13,355 nt of DNA, taken from Oscillospiraceae bacterium (GTDB taxonomy: Bacteria > Bacillota > Clostridia > Oscillospirales > Ruminococcaceae). The notes below the pieces were generated by a model. It was given only the letters and a program-made list of their open reading frames with translations, ran no database searches and was not told where the DNA came from. Numbering within the stretch: position 1 is the stretch's first letter; the number at the start of each line of letters is the position of its first letter. Where the stretch lies: contig JAEDLR010000055.1 of the NCBI GenBank assembly GCA_016295145.1, positions 1-13,355 of the forward strand, given 5' to 3'. This document shows positions 1-6,922 of this stretch, piece after piece. A program made the position numbers and the translations under genes.

Positions 1-1
1 A

Positions 2-460
2 CAGATCTTTTCGGGCGGCACACAGACTTACACGCTGCAATCCTCGCAGCAGGCACCAAACTGTATTCTCATCCCTCGCTATAATGACAGCGGTTTTCTC
101 AGCGAGTACTTCATGGTCGAATACGCAACCTACGAGGGCAATAATATCAATTGGCAGTTTGTAGGCGGCGGCATCCGTGTATATCATTGTCAAGCAGAGG
201 TCGTAGAAGGGTATTGGGGACCTGAGTTCAAATACAACAACTACGGAATGTACTACGATAACAGCAATCAGAAGCAGCGTGTACTGCGTCTTGTCAATGA
301 AGGCAATGGATTCTTTGACGAGGGCGATGTGATTACAAACAGCACCGCAGGCTTTGCATGGTACGATGAAAACGGCAATCGCACAGTAAACCCGAATGTT
401 ACCATTTCCGTGGGTTCACTGGTGGATGGCAGCTATACGGTTACAGTGCAGCAGTCCTGA
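2..460 (+). CDS. C-terminal part of a probable secreted M6-like metallopeptidase (5' end outside window)
   Basis: The frame is open from the window edge to a TGA at 458-460, giving 152 visible residues without the start. The pattern of an acidic SEYFMVEY segment, then a GGGIRVYH segment, then an EGDVI...GFAWYDENG...ISVG stretch ending in a beta-rich tail resembles the C-terminal region of M6 (immune inhibitor A-like) peptidases, where the usual forms are EYFLIE and GLLIYHVD. These are normally secreted zinc proteases, but the HEXXH active site would lie upstream, so catalysis cannot be judged here. No dockerin or anchor is present at this C-terminus. A terminator follows about 60 nt downstream. 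The family call is inference from motif spacing; another secreted beta-sandwich protein is possible. Confidence 0.5.
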   Translation, partial: QIFSGGTQTYTLQSSQQAPNCILIPRYNDSGFLSEYFMVEYATYEGNNINWQFVGGGIRVYHCQAEVVEGYWGPEFKYNNYGMYYDNSNQKQRVLRLVNEGNGFFDEGDVITNSTAGFAWYDENGNRTVNPNVTISVGSLVDGSYTVTVQQS

Positions 461-520
461 GCTAGGGAGGATATCAGGATATCTGTCTCTATGACAAAAC
501 GCCTGCAACCGAATAACGAC

Positions 521-570
521 AAAAAACTCCGCAGATGATGGCAAAAACCATTGTACTGCGGAGTATTTTC
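521..570 (+). terminator. Intrinsic terminator after the M6-like gene
   Basis: A 9-bp perfect stem (ACTCCGCAG at 526-534 with CTGCGGAGT at 556-564) has a short inner ATGG/CCAT pairing. A-rich sequence lies on the 5' side and ATTTTCT follows the 3' arm. It ends transcription of the peptidase gene before sigG. Its 3' arm overlaps the proposed -35 box of the sigG promoter. Confidence 0.75.
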
Positions 571-589
571 TATACGCCTGTTCATACTA
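561..589 (+). promoter_or_regulatory. Candidate forespore (sigma-G type) promoter for sigG
   Basis: CATACTA at 583-589 is a full match to the sigma-G -10 consensus (CATNHTA). GAGTA at 561-565 matches four of five positions of the -35 (GHATR), with a 17-bp spacer. The start point would be near 596, 25 nt before the sigG start codon. Autoregulation of sigG by SigG is known in Bacillus subtilis. Here it is inferred from sequence only, and the -35 sits inside the preceding terminator. Confidence 0.4.
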
Positions 590-620
590 TGGGTGAATAC
601 CTTAACAGGAGGGACAGGCT

Positions 621-1394
621 ATGGCTTATCAAAAAGTGGTCATATCGGGCATTGATACCTCACAACTGGAGGTGCTGACTGAGGAAGAAAAAATCGAGCT
701 GCTGCGTGAAATGCAGAACACAGGCAGCAAGACTGCAAAAGAACGGCTCATCAACGGCAATCTGCGCTTGGTGCTTAGCGTCATACAGCGATTTACAGGT
801 CGCGGAGAGGATATTGATGATCTGTTTCAGATCGGTGTGATTGGACTTATTAAGGCGATCAACAATTTTGATTTAAGCCGCGAGGTACGCTTTTCCACCT
901 ATTGTGTACCGATGATTTCCGGTGAGCTGCGGCGATATCTGCGCGATTTTCACGTGATAAAGGTCAGCCGTTCCATGCGTGACCTTGCCTACAAGGCGAT
1001 TCAGGCAAAGGAACAGTTGACCGTTTCCCTTGGCAAAGAGCCGACCATTGAGCAGATCGCAGAAGCCGTTGGCGAGGAAAAATCAGAAGTCGTTCTGGCA
1101 ATGGAAAGCATTAGCGATCCGGTTTCCCTGTACGAGCCGCTGTATTCCGATTCCGGCGACACCATGTATTTGATGGATCAGATTGGTGACGGCAGCGAGG
1201 CGGATGATTGGATGAATGAGATGCTCATTCGTGATGCAATTGCTGATCTGACACCTCGCGAACGAAACATTTTGCACCGCCGCTTTATGATGGGTCGCAC
1301 ACAGGTTGAGGTGGCTGCGGAGATCGGTATCTCGCAGGCGCAGGTTTCCCGATTAGAAAAGGGTGCAATCGAAAAGATCAAGGCACAGTTGTGA
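621..1394 (+). CDS. sigG: RNA polymerase sporulation sigma factor SigG
   Basis: The 257-aa product directs RNA polymerase to late forespore genes. It aligns by eye almost end to end with Bacillus SigG. Region 2 spans about residues 40-110 (INGNLRLVLSVIQRF, then DDLFQIGVIGLIKAI and FSTYCVPMISGELRRYLRD). Region 3 follows at about 115-165, and the region 4 helix-turn-helix is at about 205-255 (DLTPRERNIL, ISQAQVSRLEK). Asn45 falls at the position that, to my recollection, makes B. subtilis SigG sensitive to the anti-sigma factor CsfB/Gin. The start is fixed by AGGAGGGA at 607-613. The gene is usually near spoIIGA-sigE; here it follows a peptidase gene and ends 17 nt inside the 3' end of a convergent gene. 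A SigF paralogue is less likely given the IDTSQLEVLT N-terminus and ISQAQVSRLEK. Confidence 0.95.
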   Translation: MAYQKVVISGIDTSQLEVLTEEEKIELLREMQNTGSKTAKERLINGNLRLVLSVIQRFTGRGEDIDDLFQIGVIGLIKAINNFDLSREVRFSTYCVPMISGELRRYLRDFHVIKVSRSMRDLAYKAIQAKEQLTVSLGKEPTIEQIAEAVGEEKSEVVLAMESISDPVSLYEPLYSDSGDTMYLMDQIGDGSEADDWMNEMLIRDAIADLTPRERNILHRRFMMGRTQVEVAAEIGISQAQVSRLEKGAIEKIKAQL

Positions 1395-2124
1395 AGGCGG
1401 TCAGCAGCGCAGCGGTCTCGCCGATGGCGAGCGAAAGCTGTGTATGCACAGCTTTCGTCAGTGCGGCTTTGTCCCTACCGAGTACACTCGGTAGGACAGC
1501 CGCACTGCGCTGCGCTGTCCCGTTGAATAATGCACCTGCACCCTGATGGGCTATGTTTTCATACCGCGTAATGTCAACCTCATCGGATACTGTATTGGCA
1601 ATGCGACGAACCACCGCTTGCTCACCCCATACATCTGCACCGTTCCAGAAAATTTTCGCAGCAAGTGCCTCAAAGCGCTTGTGATAAAATGCGTACCGCG
1701 ACAGATAAGTCAATCCGCAACTATGTGGGGGACAACATACATCAGCCAGCATATGTGCAGCTCTTGCAAGGTGCGCCATCGCAACCTTACGGTTTCCTTG
1801 GGAAAGCAATGCAGTAGCAATCGTATACTCTTCTTCAAACATGGTGCGCGCCGATGGCGCATGATTGCCTTTGCCGTTCGGATAATAATCGCCCTTTATA
1901 AAATTCCGGCGGTTACCTTTTGGGTCCACTGCGCAGTAATAATGATATCCACTGCCATTTTGACGGTCACCTCTTTGATCAGGCTTGATGACTTCGTCTG
2001 CCAGTATCGCTATATCACTCTGTCTGTACCAAGCAGCGGTCTGCGGTCGGTGCTCACGGAGCCACCAGTGTGCTGCAAGAACAATGCCTCTGTGTACAGA
2101 GGGGTAATCTTGTTTATTGAACAT
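1378..2124 (-). CDS. Zinc-dependent phospholipase C-like protein
   Basis: The 248-aa product has the histidine/aspartate spacing of the zinc-dependent phospholipase C / S1-P1 nuclease fold: His11 near the N-terminus, GYHYYC around His61, NHAPSARTMFEEEY around His88, and HMLADVCCPPH with His124, Asp128 and His134. Such enzymes cleave phospholipid head groups using three zinc ions. The start is set by GGGAGGT nine nt upstream of the ATG at 2124 and by the promoter at 2146-2174. A longer in-frame start at 2277 would lie upstream of that promoter and is rejected. No signal peptide is visible, which is odd for a family whose known members are mostly secreted. The last ~45 residues are encoded by a nested palindrome (1405-1517) and may be a repeat-derived insertion before the final helix. 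The gene overlaps the end of sigG by 17 nt in convergent orientation. Confidence 0.7.
   Translation of the reverse strand: MFNKQDYPSVHRGIVLAAHWWLREHRPQTAAWYRQSDIAILADEVIKPDQRGDRQNGSGYHYYCAVDPKGNRRNFIKGDYYPNGKGNHAPSARTMFEEEYTIATALLSQGNRKVAMAHLARAAHMLADVCCPPHSCGLTYLSRYAFYHKRFEALAAKIFWNGADVWGEQAVVRRIANTVSDEVDITRYENIAHQGAGALFNGTAQRSAAVLPSVLGRDKAALTKAVHTQLSLAIGETAALLTAFTTVP
1405..1517. repeat. Nested palindromic element (outer helix plus three hairpins)
   Basis: A 10-bp outer helix (CAGCGCAGCG 1405-1414 with CGCTGCGCTG 1508-1517) encloses three adjoining hairpins. Hairpin A is CTCGCC/GGCGAG (1417-1431, 3-nt loop). Hairpin B has an 11-bp stem CGAAAGCTGTG/CACAGCTTTCG (1432-1457, 4-nt loop). Hairpin C has outer arms CAGTGCGGC/GCCGCACTG (1459-1467 and 1499-1507), continuing through TGTCC/GGACA and TACCGAG/CTCGGTA with one bulge. 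Only a few bases in 113 are unpaired. It lies within the 3' end of the phospholipase-like ORF, 10 nt past the sigG stop. It could act as a bidirectional barrier between convergent transcripts or be a dispersed palindromic repeat. Confidence 0.75.
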
Positions 2125-2145
2125 ACTCTCATACCTCCCATAAAT

Positions 2146-2174
2146 ACTATACCACAATATTCCGTAATTGTCAA
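2146..2174 (-). promoter_or_regulatory. Sigma-A promoter of the phospholipase-like gene
   Basis: On the minus strand TTGACA (2169-2174) is separated by 17 bp from TATAGT (2146-2151), with an extended -10 TGG. The distance to the ATG at 2124 leaves room for the GGGAGGT site. It lies back to back with the promoter of the histidinol-phosphatase gene. Confidence 0.8.
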
Positions 2175-2189
2175 ACCGCATATCTAGCA

Positions 2190-2218
2190 TTGACTTTTTT
2201 ATCAAAATGATGTATGAT
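2190..2218 (+). promoter_or_regulatory. Sigma-A promoter of the PHP phosphatase gene
   Basis: TTGACT (2190-2195), a 17-bp spacer and TATGAT (2213-2218). The start point near 2225 places the translation start at 2252 rather than at the upstream in-frame ATG at 2168. The two -35 boxes of this divergent pair are only 15 bp apart (2175-2189). Confidence 0.75.
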
Positions 2219-2251
2219 GAAAACAGACTGAAAACAAGAGGTGTTATTCTT

Positions 2252-3079
2252 ATGCTGATGGACTTGCACACCCACACGCATCATTCACCAGATGCAAAAA
2301 ATGCTGTTGCTGAATATATCGTTGCGGCACAGAACATGGGATTACAAATTTTGGCGATCACCGATCACTGTGAAGTGAACCACTACTATCCGGCAGAGTA
2401 TTATCACGAAACGCCCTGTGAAGAAATCTTTCATAACGGCAAAGCGATTTTTGAACACTCTGTGACAGAAACTGCCGCCTTGCAACATGATTGCGGCGAT
2501 TTGCTGTTGCTTTGTGGTACCGAACTGGGACAGATCCCCCAATGCCCTGAGATCGCGCAAAAGCTGTATCAGCATCCACAGATGGACGTGGCAATTGGCT
2601 CGATTCATGAATTGCCGAATTTGCCTGATTTTTATTTTCTAGATTATCACGCATTTGATATCCCCCAACTGGTGCAGCGCTATTTTGATGAGGTGTTGGC
2701 ACTTGCACGCACAGACTGCTATGATGTGCTTGCACATCTGACCTATGCGCTGCGCTACCTGCCTGCTCGTCAAAACTATGATCTATCACCGCATTTACCC
2801 ACGATTGATGCAATCTTCGGCACGCTGATACAAAAAGGAAAGGTCTTGGAATTCAACGGCTCAGGGCTGAAAGCAGAGCAGGAATATACCGACCCGGATA
2901 TCTTTTTGCTGAAACGCTATTTTGCGCTGGGCGGAAGACGCCTGACGCTTGCAACCGATGCGCACGGCACTGCGTTTCTTGGCTATCGCATGAATGATAT
3001 GGAGCAAACCGTAAAGGATATCGGCTTTACAGAGCTGACATACTTCAGGAAGCATAAACCATGCTTCGTCAAATTGTAA
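2252..3079 (+). CDS. hisJ: PHP-family histidinol-phosphatase (HisJ/HisK type)
   Basis: The 275-aa product should dephosphorylate L-histidinol phosphate in histidine biosynthesis. PHP metal ligands are visible in order: His6 and His8 (DLHTHTHHSPD), Asp38-His39 (ITDHCE), Glu91 (GTELGQ), His119 (GSIHELP), His162 (AHLTY) and Asp236/His238 (TDAHG). The segment order and length match HisJ-type enzymes (about 255-285 aa), not PHP domains of DNA polymerases. The start at 2252 follows AAGAGGTG with 8-nt spacing; a second ATG six nt later is possible. No other his genes are in the window, so this is an orphan gene, and a related PHP phosphatase specificity cannot be excluded. Confidence 0.8.
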   Translation: MLMDLHTHTHHSPDAKNAVAEYIVAAQNMGLQILAITDHCEVNHYYPAEYYHETPCEEIFHNGKAIFEHSVTETAALQHDCGDLLLLCGTELGQIPQCPEIAQKLYQHPQMDVAIGSIHELPNLPDFYFLDYHAFDIPQLVQRYFDEVLALARTDCYDVLAHLTYALRYLPARQNYDLSPHLPTIDAIFGTLIQKGKVLEFNGSGLKAEQEYTDPDIFLLKRYFALGGRRLTLATDAHGTAFLGYRMNDMEQTVKDIGFTELTYFRKHKPCFVKL

Positions 3080-3099
3080 TCCTTTTCTGAGATGTTTGG

Positions 3100-3139
3100 A
3101 TAAAAAAGCAACCCGAAAAGCAGAGATGCCTTTCGGGTC
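3100..3139 (-). terminator. Terminator of hpf, shared with the convergent PHP gene
   Basis: Perfect 8-bp stem ACCCGAAA (3111-3118) with TTTCGGGT (3131-3138). Read on the minus strand it is followed by TGCTTTTTT, so it is strongest as the end of hpf. On the plus strand the following CACTTTCATTC is a weaker U-tract, but it may also end the PHP transcript. Confidence 0.75.
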
Positions 3140-3189
3140 ACTTTCATTCAGAATGTTCAGCGCGCTGCAATCCTGTAGAGCGGGGGGCG

Positions 3190-3717
3190 TCAGTCGGTTG
3201 TTGGCTCCAGTACGGCATAATTACCGTCATCACGGCAGTAAACCACATTGATATTGCCGTTTTCCGCATTCATGAACAGGAAGAACGAATGCCCAAGCAT
3301 ATTCATCTGGAGGATGGCTTCTTCAAGCGTCATGGGGTTCAGACGGAAGGTCTTGTGGCGTATGACTTGGTAATCGCTCTGATCCTCAATGGTATCGGTG
3401 AACGGTTCTGCAAGAGCTACTTCGCGGATTCGCTTGCCCAGACGGGTCTTGTTTTTGCGGATCTTGCGGATGATCTTGTCGATGGCAGCATCCAATGCAT
3501 CATTCTTGTCTGCGGCGGTATGCTCGGCGCGGTAGATCATAGAGCCGGCACGCACGGTCAATTCCAACACAATCTGGTCGCGTTGCTCACGTAGCGTGAT
3601 TTTGGCGTCTGCTTCCTCTTCAAAGAACTTGGAGAGTTTTTGAGAGAGTTTCTTTTCGGCGTTCTCGGTAAAACCACTGTTGATTTGCATTCTTTTTGCG
3701 ATAATGTTCAGTTTCAT
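3190..3717 (-). CDS. hpf: Ribosome hibernation promoting factor, long form
   Basis: The 175-aa product binds the 30S subunit and drives formation of inactive 100S ribosome dimers in stationary phase. The N-terminal RaiA-type domain (about residues 1-100) starts MKLNIIAKRMQINSGF and ends in a lysine/arginine-rich helix (KIIRKIRKNKTRLGKRIRE). A linker follows, then the C-terminal dimerisation domain (about 115-173), with VIRHKTFRLNPMTLEEAILQ and a GHSFFLFMNAENG core. This two-domain length is typical of Firmicutes HPF. AAGGAGGT lies 8 nt before the ATG. It is monocistronic, with its own consensus promoter and terminator, and has a hairpin in its leader. Confidence 0.95.
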   Translation of the reverse strand: MKLNIIAKRMQINSGFTENAEKKLSQKLSKFFEEEADAKITLREQRDQIVLELTVRAGSMIYRAEHTAADKNDALDAAIDKIIRKIRKNKTRLGKRIREVALAEPFTDTIEDQSDYQVIRHKTFRLNPMTLEEAILQMNMLGHSFFLFMNAENGNINVVYCRDDGNYAVLEPTTD

Positions 3718-3736
3718 GCAGATACCTCCTTGTTTT

Positions 3737-3765
3737 CCATCGTGATGCGAAAGGCTGCACGATGG
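3737..3765 (-). promoter_or_regulatory. Stem-loop in the hpf leader
   Basis: An 8-bp perfect stem (CCATCGTG 3737-3744 with CACGATGG 3758-3765, 13-nt loop) lies between the hpf start point and its ribosome binding site, close to the 5' end of the mRNA. It could affect mRNA stability or translation; no known riboswitch fold was recognised. Confidence 0.5.
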
Positions 3766-3776
3766 TTCATGAGTCT

Positions 3777-3805
3777 ATTATAGCATAACTTTCTAAAAAA
3801 ATCAA
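3777..3805 (-). promoter_or_regulatory. Sigma-A promoter of hpf
   Basis: Minus-strand TTGATT (3800-3805), 17-bp spacer, perfect TATAAT (3777-3782) with extended -10 TGC. The start point is about 50 nt upstream of the hpf ATG. It is divergent from the promoter at 3945-3973. The roughly 139 bp between them is AT-rich with no other feature seen. Confidence 0.85.
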
Positions 3806-3944
3806 TAGCGAATTTGAATTTTTGTGAAAATTTCACCTTTCGAACATATTTGATACATCTTTCGTCATACCCGAAGCCGTTGATTGTTTCAATCAATTCA
3901 CATTTTATATAGAAAGAAAATGGTAGATTCTTCACAGTTTTTTA

Positions 3945-3973
3945 TTGACACAATCTTCGATTTATGGTATTAT
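3945..3973 (+). promoter_or_regulatory. Sigma-A promoter of the DUF6106-like / nnrDE operon
   Basis: Consensus TTGACA (3945-3950), 17-bp spacer and TATTAT (3968-3973) with extended -10 TGG. The start point near 3980 gives a leader of about 125 nt before the start codon at 4107. Confidence 0.8.
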
Positions 3974-4010
3974 ATACAGGTGGGCGATGTACGCATCGTC
4001 CTCCCTGTAT
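3974..4010 (+). promoter_or_regulatory. Strong hairpin at the transcription start of the nnrDE operon
   Basis: ATACAGG (3974-3980) pairs with CCTGTAT (4004-4010), and GGGCGATG pairs with CATCGTCC around a TACG loop. The sequence continues TTTTCAC. The start point falls within the 5' arm, so the transcript would begin with the inner stem. As DNA, the CGATG-TACG-CATCG dyad sits just downstream of the -10 and could be an operator; as RNA it could be a 5' stabiliser or attenuator. Confidence 0.5.
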
Positions 4011-4106
4011 TTTCACATGATGTTGATACAGCAATACTGTTGTTCATGAATACGCAAAGATCGTAATCCCGTTTGTATACGAAATCCTATAAAAAGAAGG
4101 CTTATT

Positions 4107-4646
4107 ATGTTCAATCCCAATTATTGTGAAGCGTTGGTCAAAAAAGAGCAGGGTAGCGGTCTGCAAAACAAGGGCGTTCTGATTGTGATGCTAGGTACCG
4201 TTCTGGTTGTGTTGATTACACTGTTTACCCTGTTATTTGGTCTGTATCCGCTGTTGCTGGTCAGTATTCTGATTGCATTCGGCACATGGTATCTTTCCAT
4301 GCAGCAGCGCATCGAATACGAATATATCTTTAGCGATGATGACTTTACCATTACCAAGATCATTGCAGAAGGCAAGCGCAAGCCCCTGATTGAGGTTTCC
4401 ATGCGGCAGGCGACTGCCTTTGGCAAACTCAGTGACGCTGCGCCCTGTGCCGAAAGCGTGACATTGGTACTTGCCTGCCGCGCCGAGGACGAGGATGCCT
4501 ATTATATGGATGTCACGCACCCCGAGTATCATGAAGTGCGAATCATCTTTACGCCAACTTCGCGCTGTTTACAATTCTGCTCTGATCATCTTCCCCGCAC
4601 TTTACGCTTTTACTATCAAATGGATCATGCTGAATACGAAGTATAA
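4107..4646 (+). CDS. Two-helix membrane protein, resembles DUF6106
   Basis: The 179-aa product has a short polar N-terminus, two closely spaced hydrophobic segments (about residues 23-44 and 46-62, rich in Leu/Val/Ile), and a C-terminal soluble domain of about 115 residues starting QQRIEYEYIFSDDDFTITKI. That layout (a YEYxFxDGxLxIxKI-like strand followed by a beta-rich domain) resembles the DUF6106 proteins of Oscillospiraceae and Lachnospiraceae, recalled from memory. No function is known to me. The ribosome site is modest (AAGAAGG, 6 nt before the ATG). It is the first gene of an operon with the NAD(P)HX repair gene 33 nt downstream. The soluble domain probably faces the cytoplasm. Confidence 0.65.
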   Translation: MFNPNYCEALVKKEQGSGLQNKGVLIVMLGTVLVVLITLFTLLFGLYPLLLVSILIAFGTWYLSMQQRIEYEYIFSDDDFTITKIIAEGKRKPLIEVSMRQATAFGKLSDAAPCAESVTLVLACRAEDEDAYYMDVTHPEYHEVRIIFTPTSRCLQFCSDHLPRTLRFYYQMDHAEYEV

Positions 4647-4679
4647 TTTCATTGCAAAGGACCGAAAGGAGCCACATTT

Positions 4680-6209
4680 ATGAGATTGGTAACACCCGAA
4701 CAGATGATACAGATTGAAACCGAAGCAAATCGCATCGGCTGCACCTTCGATAAAATGATGCAGAAAGCTGGCGAAGGCTTATACAGTTTTCTGCGCGATT
4801 TTGCCATGGGTAATCAACTGACGGAAATCCTGTTTTTGTGTGGCAACGGCAACAATGCAGGGGATTGCTTTGTCGCCGCGCAGATGCTCTCGCGGCAATT
4901 TCGTGTCACGGTCTGTATGGTGAATGGCGTAGTCAAAACAAGGCGCGCCTATATGAAGTACAAGGCACTGCAGAATGTACGCATCATTACCGATTTTGAA
5001 GAAACGCTGGAGGCGGTCAAAGAGGCAACGCTGGTGATAGACGGTGTATTCGGCATTGGATTTCACGGAACTCTGACACCGCAGATACAGCAGATCTTTC
5101 GGCTTGCGGAAGAAAAACTATGTGTCGCAGCGGATATTCCCAGTGGCGGAAACGGTCTGACCGGTGAGGTCACCCAGGGTACACTGCACTGTGATTTTAC
5201 AGTGACATTCGGTGCAGGGAAATACGGCATGACACAGCAGCCTTTGCAGGAATACTGCGGCGATATCATTCTTGTGGATGTTGGCATCCCAGAGAAGGTT
5301 TATGATATCGTGGAATATGATATGTTCATGCTTGCACAGAGGGATATCCGCAAGTATCTTCCTGTGCGTCCCGGTAATTCACATAAGGGCGATTACGGCA
5401 GATTGCTTTGTGTTGCAGGTTCCGGCATGATGCCCGGTGCTGCGATCCTCAGTGCAACGGCAGCCCTGCGCTGTGGCGTAGGTACGCTTTGCCTTGCATC
5501 TGTTCCGGATGCTTGCCGACTGTTGGTTGCCAATGCACCGGAAGCAATGGTTCTGCCGCTGGCATCCGATGCAGACGGGTTCCTGACAGAAGCCGCTTTA
5601 CCCAAGCTCTTGAACTATGCAAAAACCTGTTCTGCCGTGGTGATCGGCTGCGGTCTTGGGCGCACGCCCTCTGTGCAGGGCTTGGTGCGTGGCTTGATTC
5701 AACAGTTGGAATGTCCTATCATTTTGGACGCGGATGGTCTAAATGCCATCAACGGTTGCATAGATATATTACGGGAAGCCAAAGCACCTGTGATTCTGAC
5801 GCCGCATACCGGTGAACTGAGTCGCCTGTTGGATGCACCGTTGGAGCAGGTCAGGATTCATCGACTGGATTCTGCAAGATCGCTTGCGCAGCGTTTTGAT
5901 ATTACTGTGGTGCATAAGGGACCTGGTACGGTGGTTGCCACCAAGAATCATGCCTTTATCAACACAACGGGTAATTCGGGCATGAGCAAAGGCGGCAGCG
6001 GTGATGTGCTTGCAGGTACCCTTGGCAGCTTTGTCGCGCAGGGGATTTCGCCGGAGCAGGCAGCCTGTGCAGCCGTATTTCTGCATGGCTTGGCAGGCGA
6101 TGTGGCAGCCAAAACATTTTCCAAGCGTGCAATGCTGCCGCAGGATATGATACGGCAGTATCCCGTTGTTTTCCGCCAACTGGAGCAGGAAACCGAAGAC
6201 CCCGCATGA
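4680..6209 (+). CDS. nnrD/nnrE: Bifunctional NAD(P)H-hydrate epimerase / ADP-dependent NAD(P)H-hydrate dehydratase
   Basis: The 509-aa cytosolic enzyme repairs hydrated NADH and NADPH. The N-terminal YjeF_N epimerase domain (about 1-215) interconverts R and S forms. It shows GNGNNAGDCFVAAQML (55-70), the catalytic-type Asp121 in VIDGVFGIG, ADIPSGGNGLTGEV (151-164) and DFTVTFGAGKYGM. The C-terminal ribokinase-like domain (about 225-505) dehydrates S-NAD(P)HX using ADP. It shows SHKGDYGRLL (234-243), MPGAAILSATAALR, ILDADGLNAI (348-357), ILTPHTGEL (372-380), HKGPGTVV and GNSGMSKGGSGDVLAG (431-446). The NNxGD glycine and the Cys at 63 vary slightly from the common NNGGDG, without loss of known catalytic residues. 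AAAGGAG lies 8 nt before the ATG. Length and domain order are normal for the fused bacterial form. Confidence 0.95.
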   Translation: MRLVTPEQMIQIETEANRIGCTFDKMMQKAGEGLYSFLRDFAMGNQLTEILFLCGNGNNAGDCFVAAQMLSRQFRVTVCMVNGVVKTRRAYMKYKALQNVRIITDFEETLEAVKEATLVIDGVFGIGFHGTLTPQIQQIFRLAEEKLCVAADIPSGGNGLTGEVTQGTLHCDFTVTFGAGKYGMTQQPLQEYCGDIILVDVGIPEKVYDIVEYDMFMLAQRDIRKYLPVRPGNSHKGDYGRLLCVAGSGMMPGAAILSATAALRCGVGTLCLASVPDACRLLVANAPEAMVLPLASDADGFLTEAALPKLLNYAKTCSAVVIGCGLGRTPSVQGLVRGLIQQLECPIILDADGLNAINGCIDILREAKAPVILTPHTGELSRLLDAPLEQVRIHRLDSARSLAQRFDITVVHKGPGTVVATKNHAFINTTGNSGMSKGGSGDVLAGTLGSFVAQGISPEQAACAAVFLHGLAGDVAAKTFSKRAMLPQDMIRQYPVVFRQLEQETEDPA

Positions 6210-6293
6210 TTTTCGTATAAAATGCAAGAGAGGGCGTTCCTCATACAATATAACGGTCGTACAATGCAAATCTATTATTGGAGGTTGCTTTTG

Positions 6294-6920
6294 ATGAAAC
6301 CGTTTGTATGCATGAGGAATGCTCTTTTGTGCTGTGCAGTGTCCACCAGCTTGCTGTTGTGCAGTTGTGATGGGGGCCACAGTGGCACAGCAGAGTTTTC
6401 GCCAAAGCTGGATGCGTCTTTCTCCGTCCGCGCCGAAATGTCCTATGGTGAGGATAACACCGCAGAATTGTTGCTAACGCGCTATGAGGAGGATCACTGG
6501 GACGCTGCTTTTGAAACACCGTCATCGTTGGCAGGCGTGGTACTGACCATCGAAGATGAAGCGGTCGGTGCCAACTATAAGGGGCTGTCCTTTACTGTGC
6601 CGAAATCGGCGTTGCCTGCCAAAGCGATGCTGTTGCTCATCACCGATGTGCTTGCGGAGTTGACGGATGAGGAAACCCTGCCAGCCACCGCCAATGAGGA
6701 TAACACATGGACAGTCAGCGGCGAAACCGAGGCAGGCAGCTATACCGTTACATTCCTTGCGGATGGCACACTGGCAGGTTTTTCCATGCCGAATCAACCT
6801 TTGACGGTAGTGCTCAGCGATTATAAGGCATTGAGCGAGCCGGGGAGTACCACGACTGCAAGCGATTCCACAGGCAGTGATTGCACCACAACAACTACAT
6901 CCGTTGCCGCATCCACATAA
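6294..6920 (+). CDS. Secreted lipoprotein of unknown function
   Basis: The 208-aa product begins with a lipoprotein signal peptide: a short basic start, a hydrophobic core (residues 10-22), and a lipobox ending LLLCSC with Cys25 as the likely lipidated residue. Cys at -2 is uncommon but tolerated. The mature part alternates beta-like strands (FSVRAEMSYGED, TAELLLTRYEED, LAGVVLTIEDEAVGANYKGLSF), reminiscent of LolA/LppX-type lipid-binding folds in clostridial lipoproteins; this is inference. The C-terminus is a Ser/Thr-rich tail. GGAGGT is 7 nt before the ATG at 6294. An in-frame ATG at 6222 lacks a ribosome site and would destroy the signal peptide. It is 84 nt after nnrDE with no clear promoter, so it is probably the last gene of that operon. 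Confidence 0.75.
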   Translation: MKPFVCMRNALLCCAVSTSLLLCSCDGGHSGTAEFSPKLDASFSVRAEMSYGEDNTAELLLTRYEEDHWDAAFETPSSLAGVVLTIEDEAVGANYKGLSFTVPKSALPAKAMLLLITDVLAELTDEETLPATANEDNTWTVSGETEAGSYTVTFLADGTLAGFSMPNQPLTVVLSDYKALSEPGSTTTASDSTGSDCTTTTTSVAAST

Positions 6921-6922
6921 CA

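Noticed and set aside
1546..2187. 213-codon plus-strand ORF
   Set aside because: It is antisense to the phospholipase-like gene, crosses both divergent promoter elements, has no ribosome site, and is cysteine-rich without recognisable motifs.
3714..3935. 73-codon minus-strand ORF upstream of hpf
   Set aside because: It covers the hpf promoter and leader and lacks a ribosome site; a short chance ORF.
5408..5815. 135-codon plus-strand ORF inside nnrDE, and several minus-strand ORFs opposite it
   Set aside because: They are alternative frames of a strongly conserved two-domain enzyme, with no ribosome sites.
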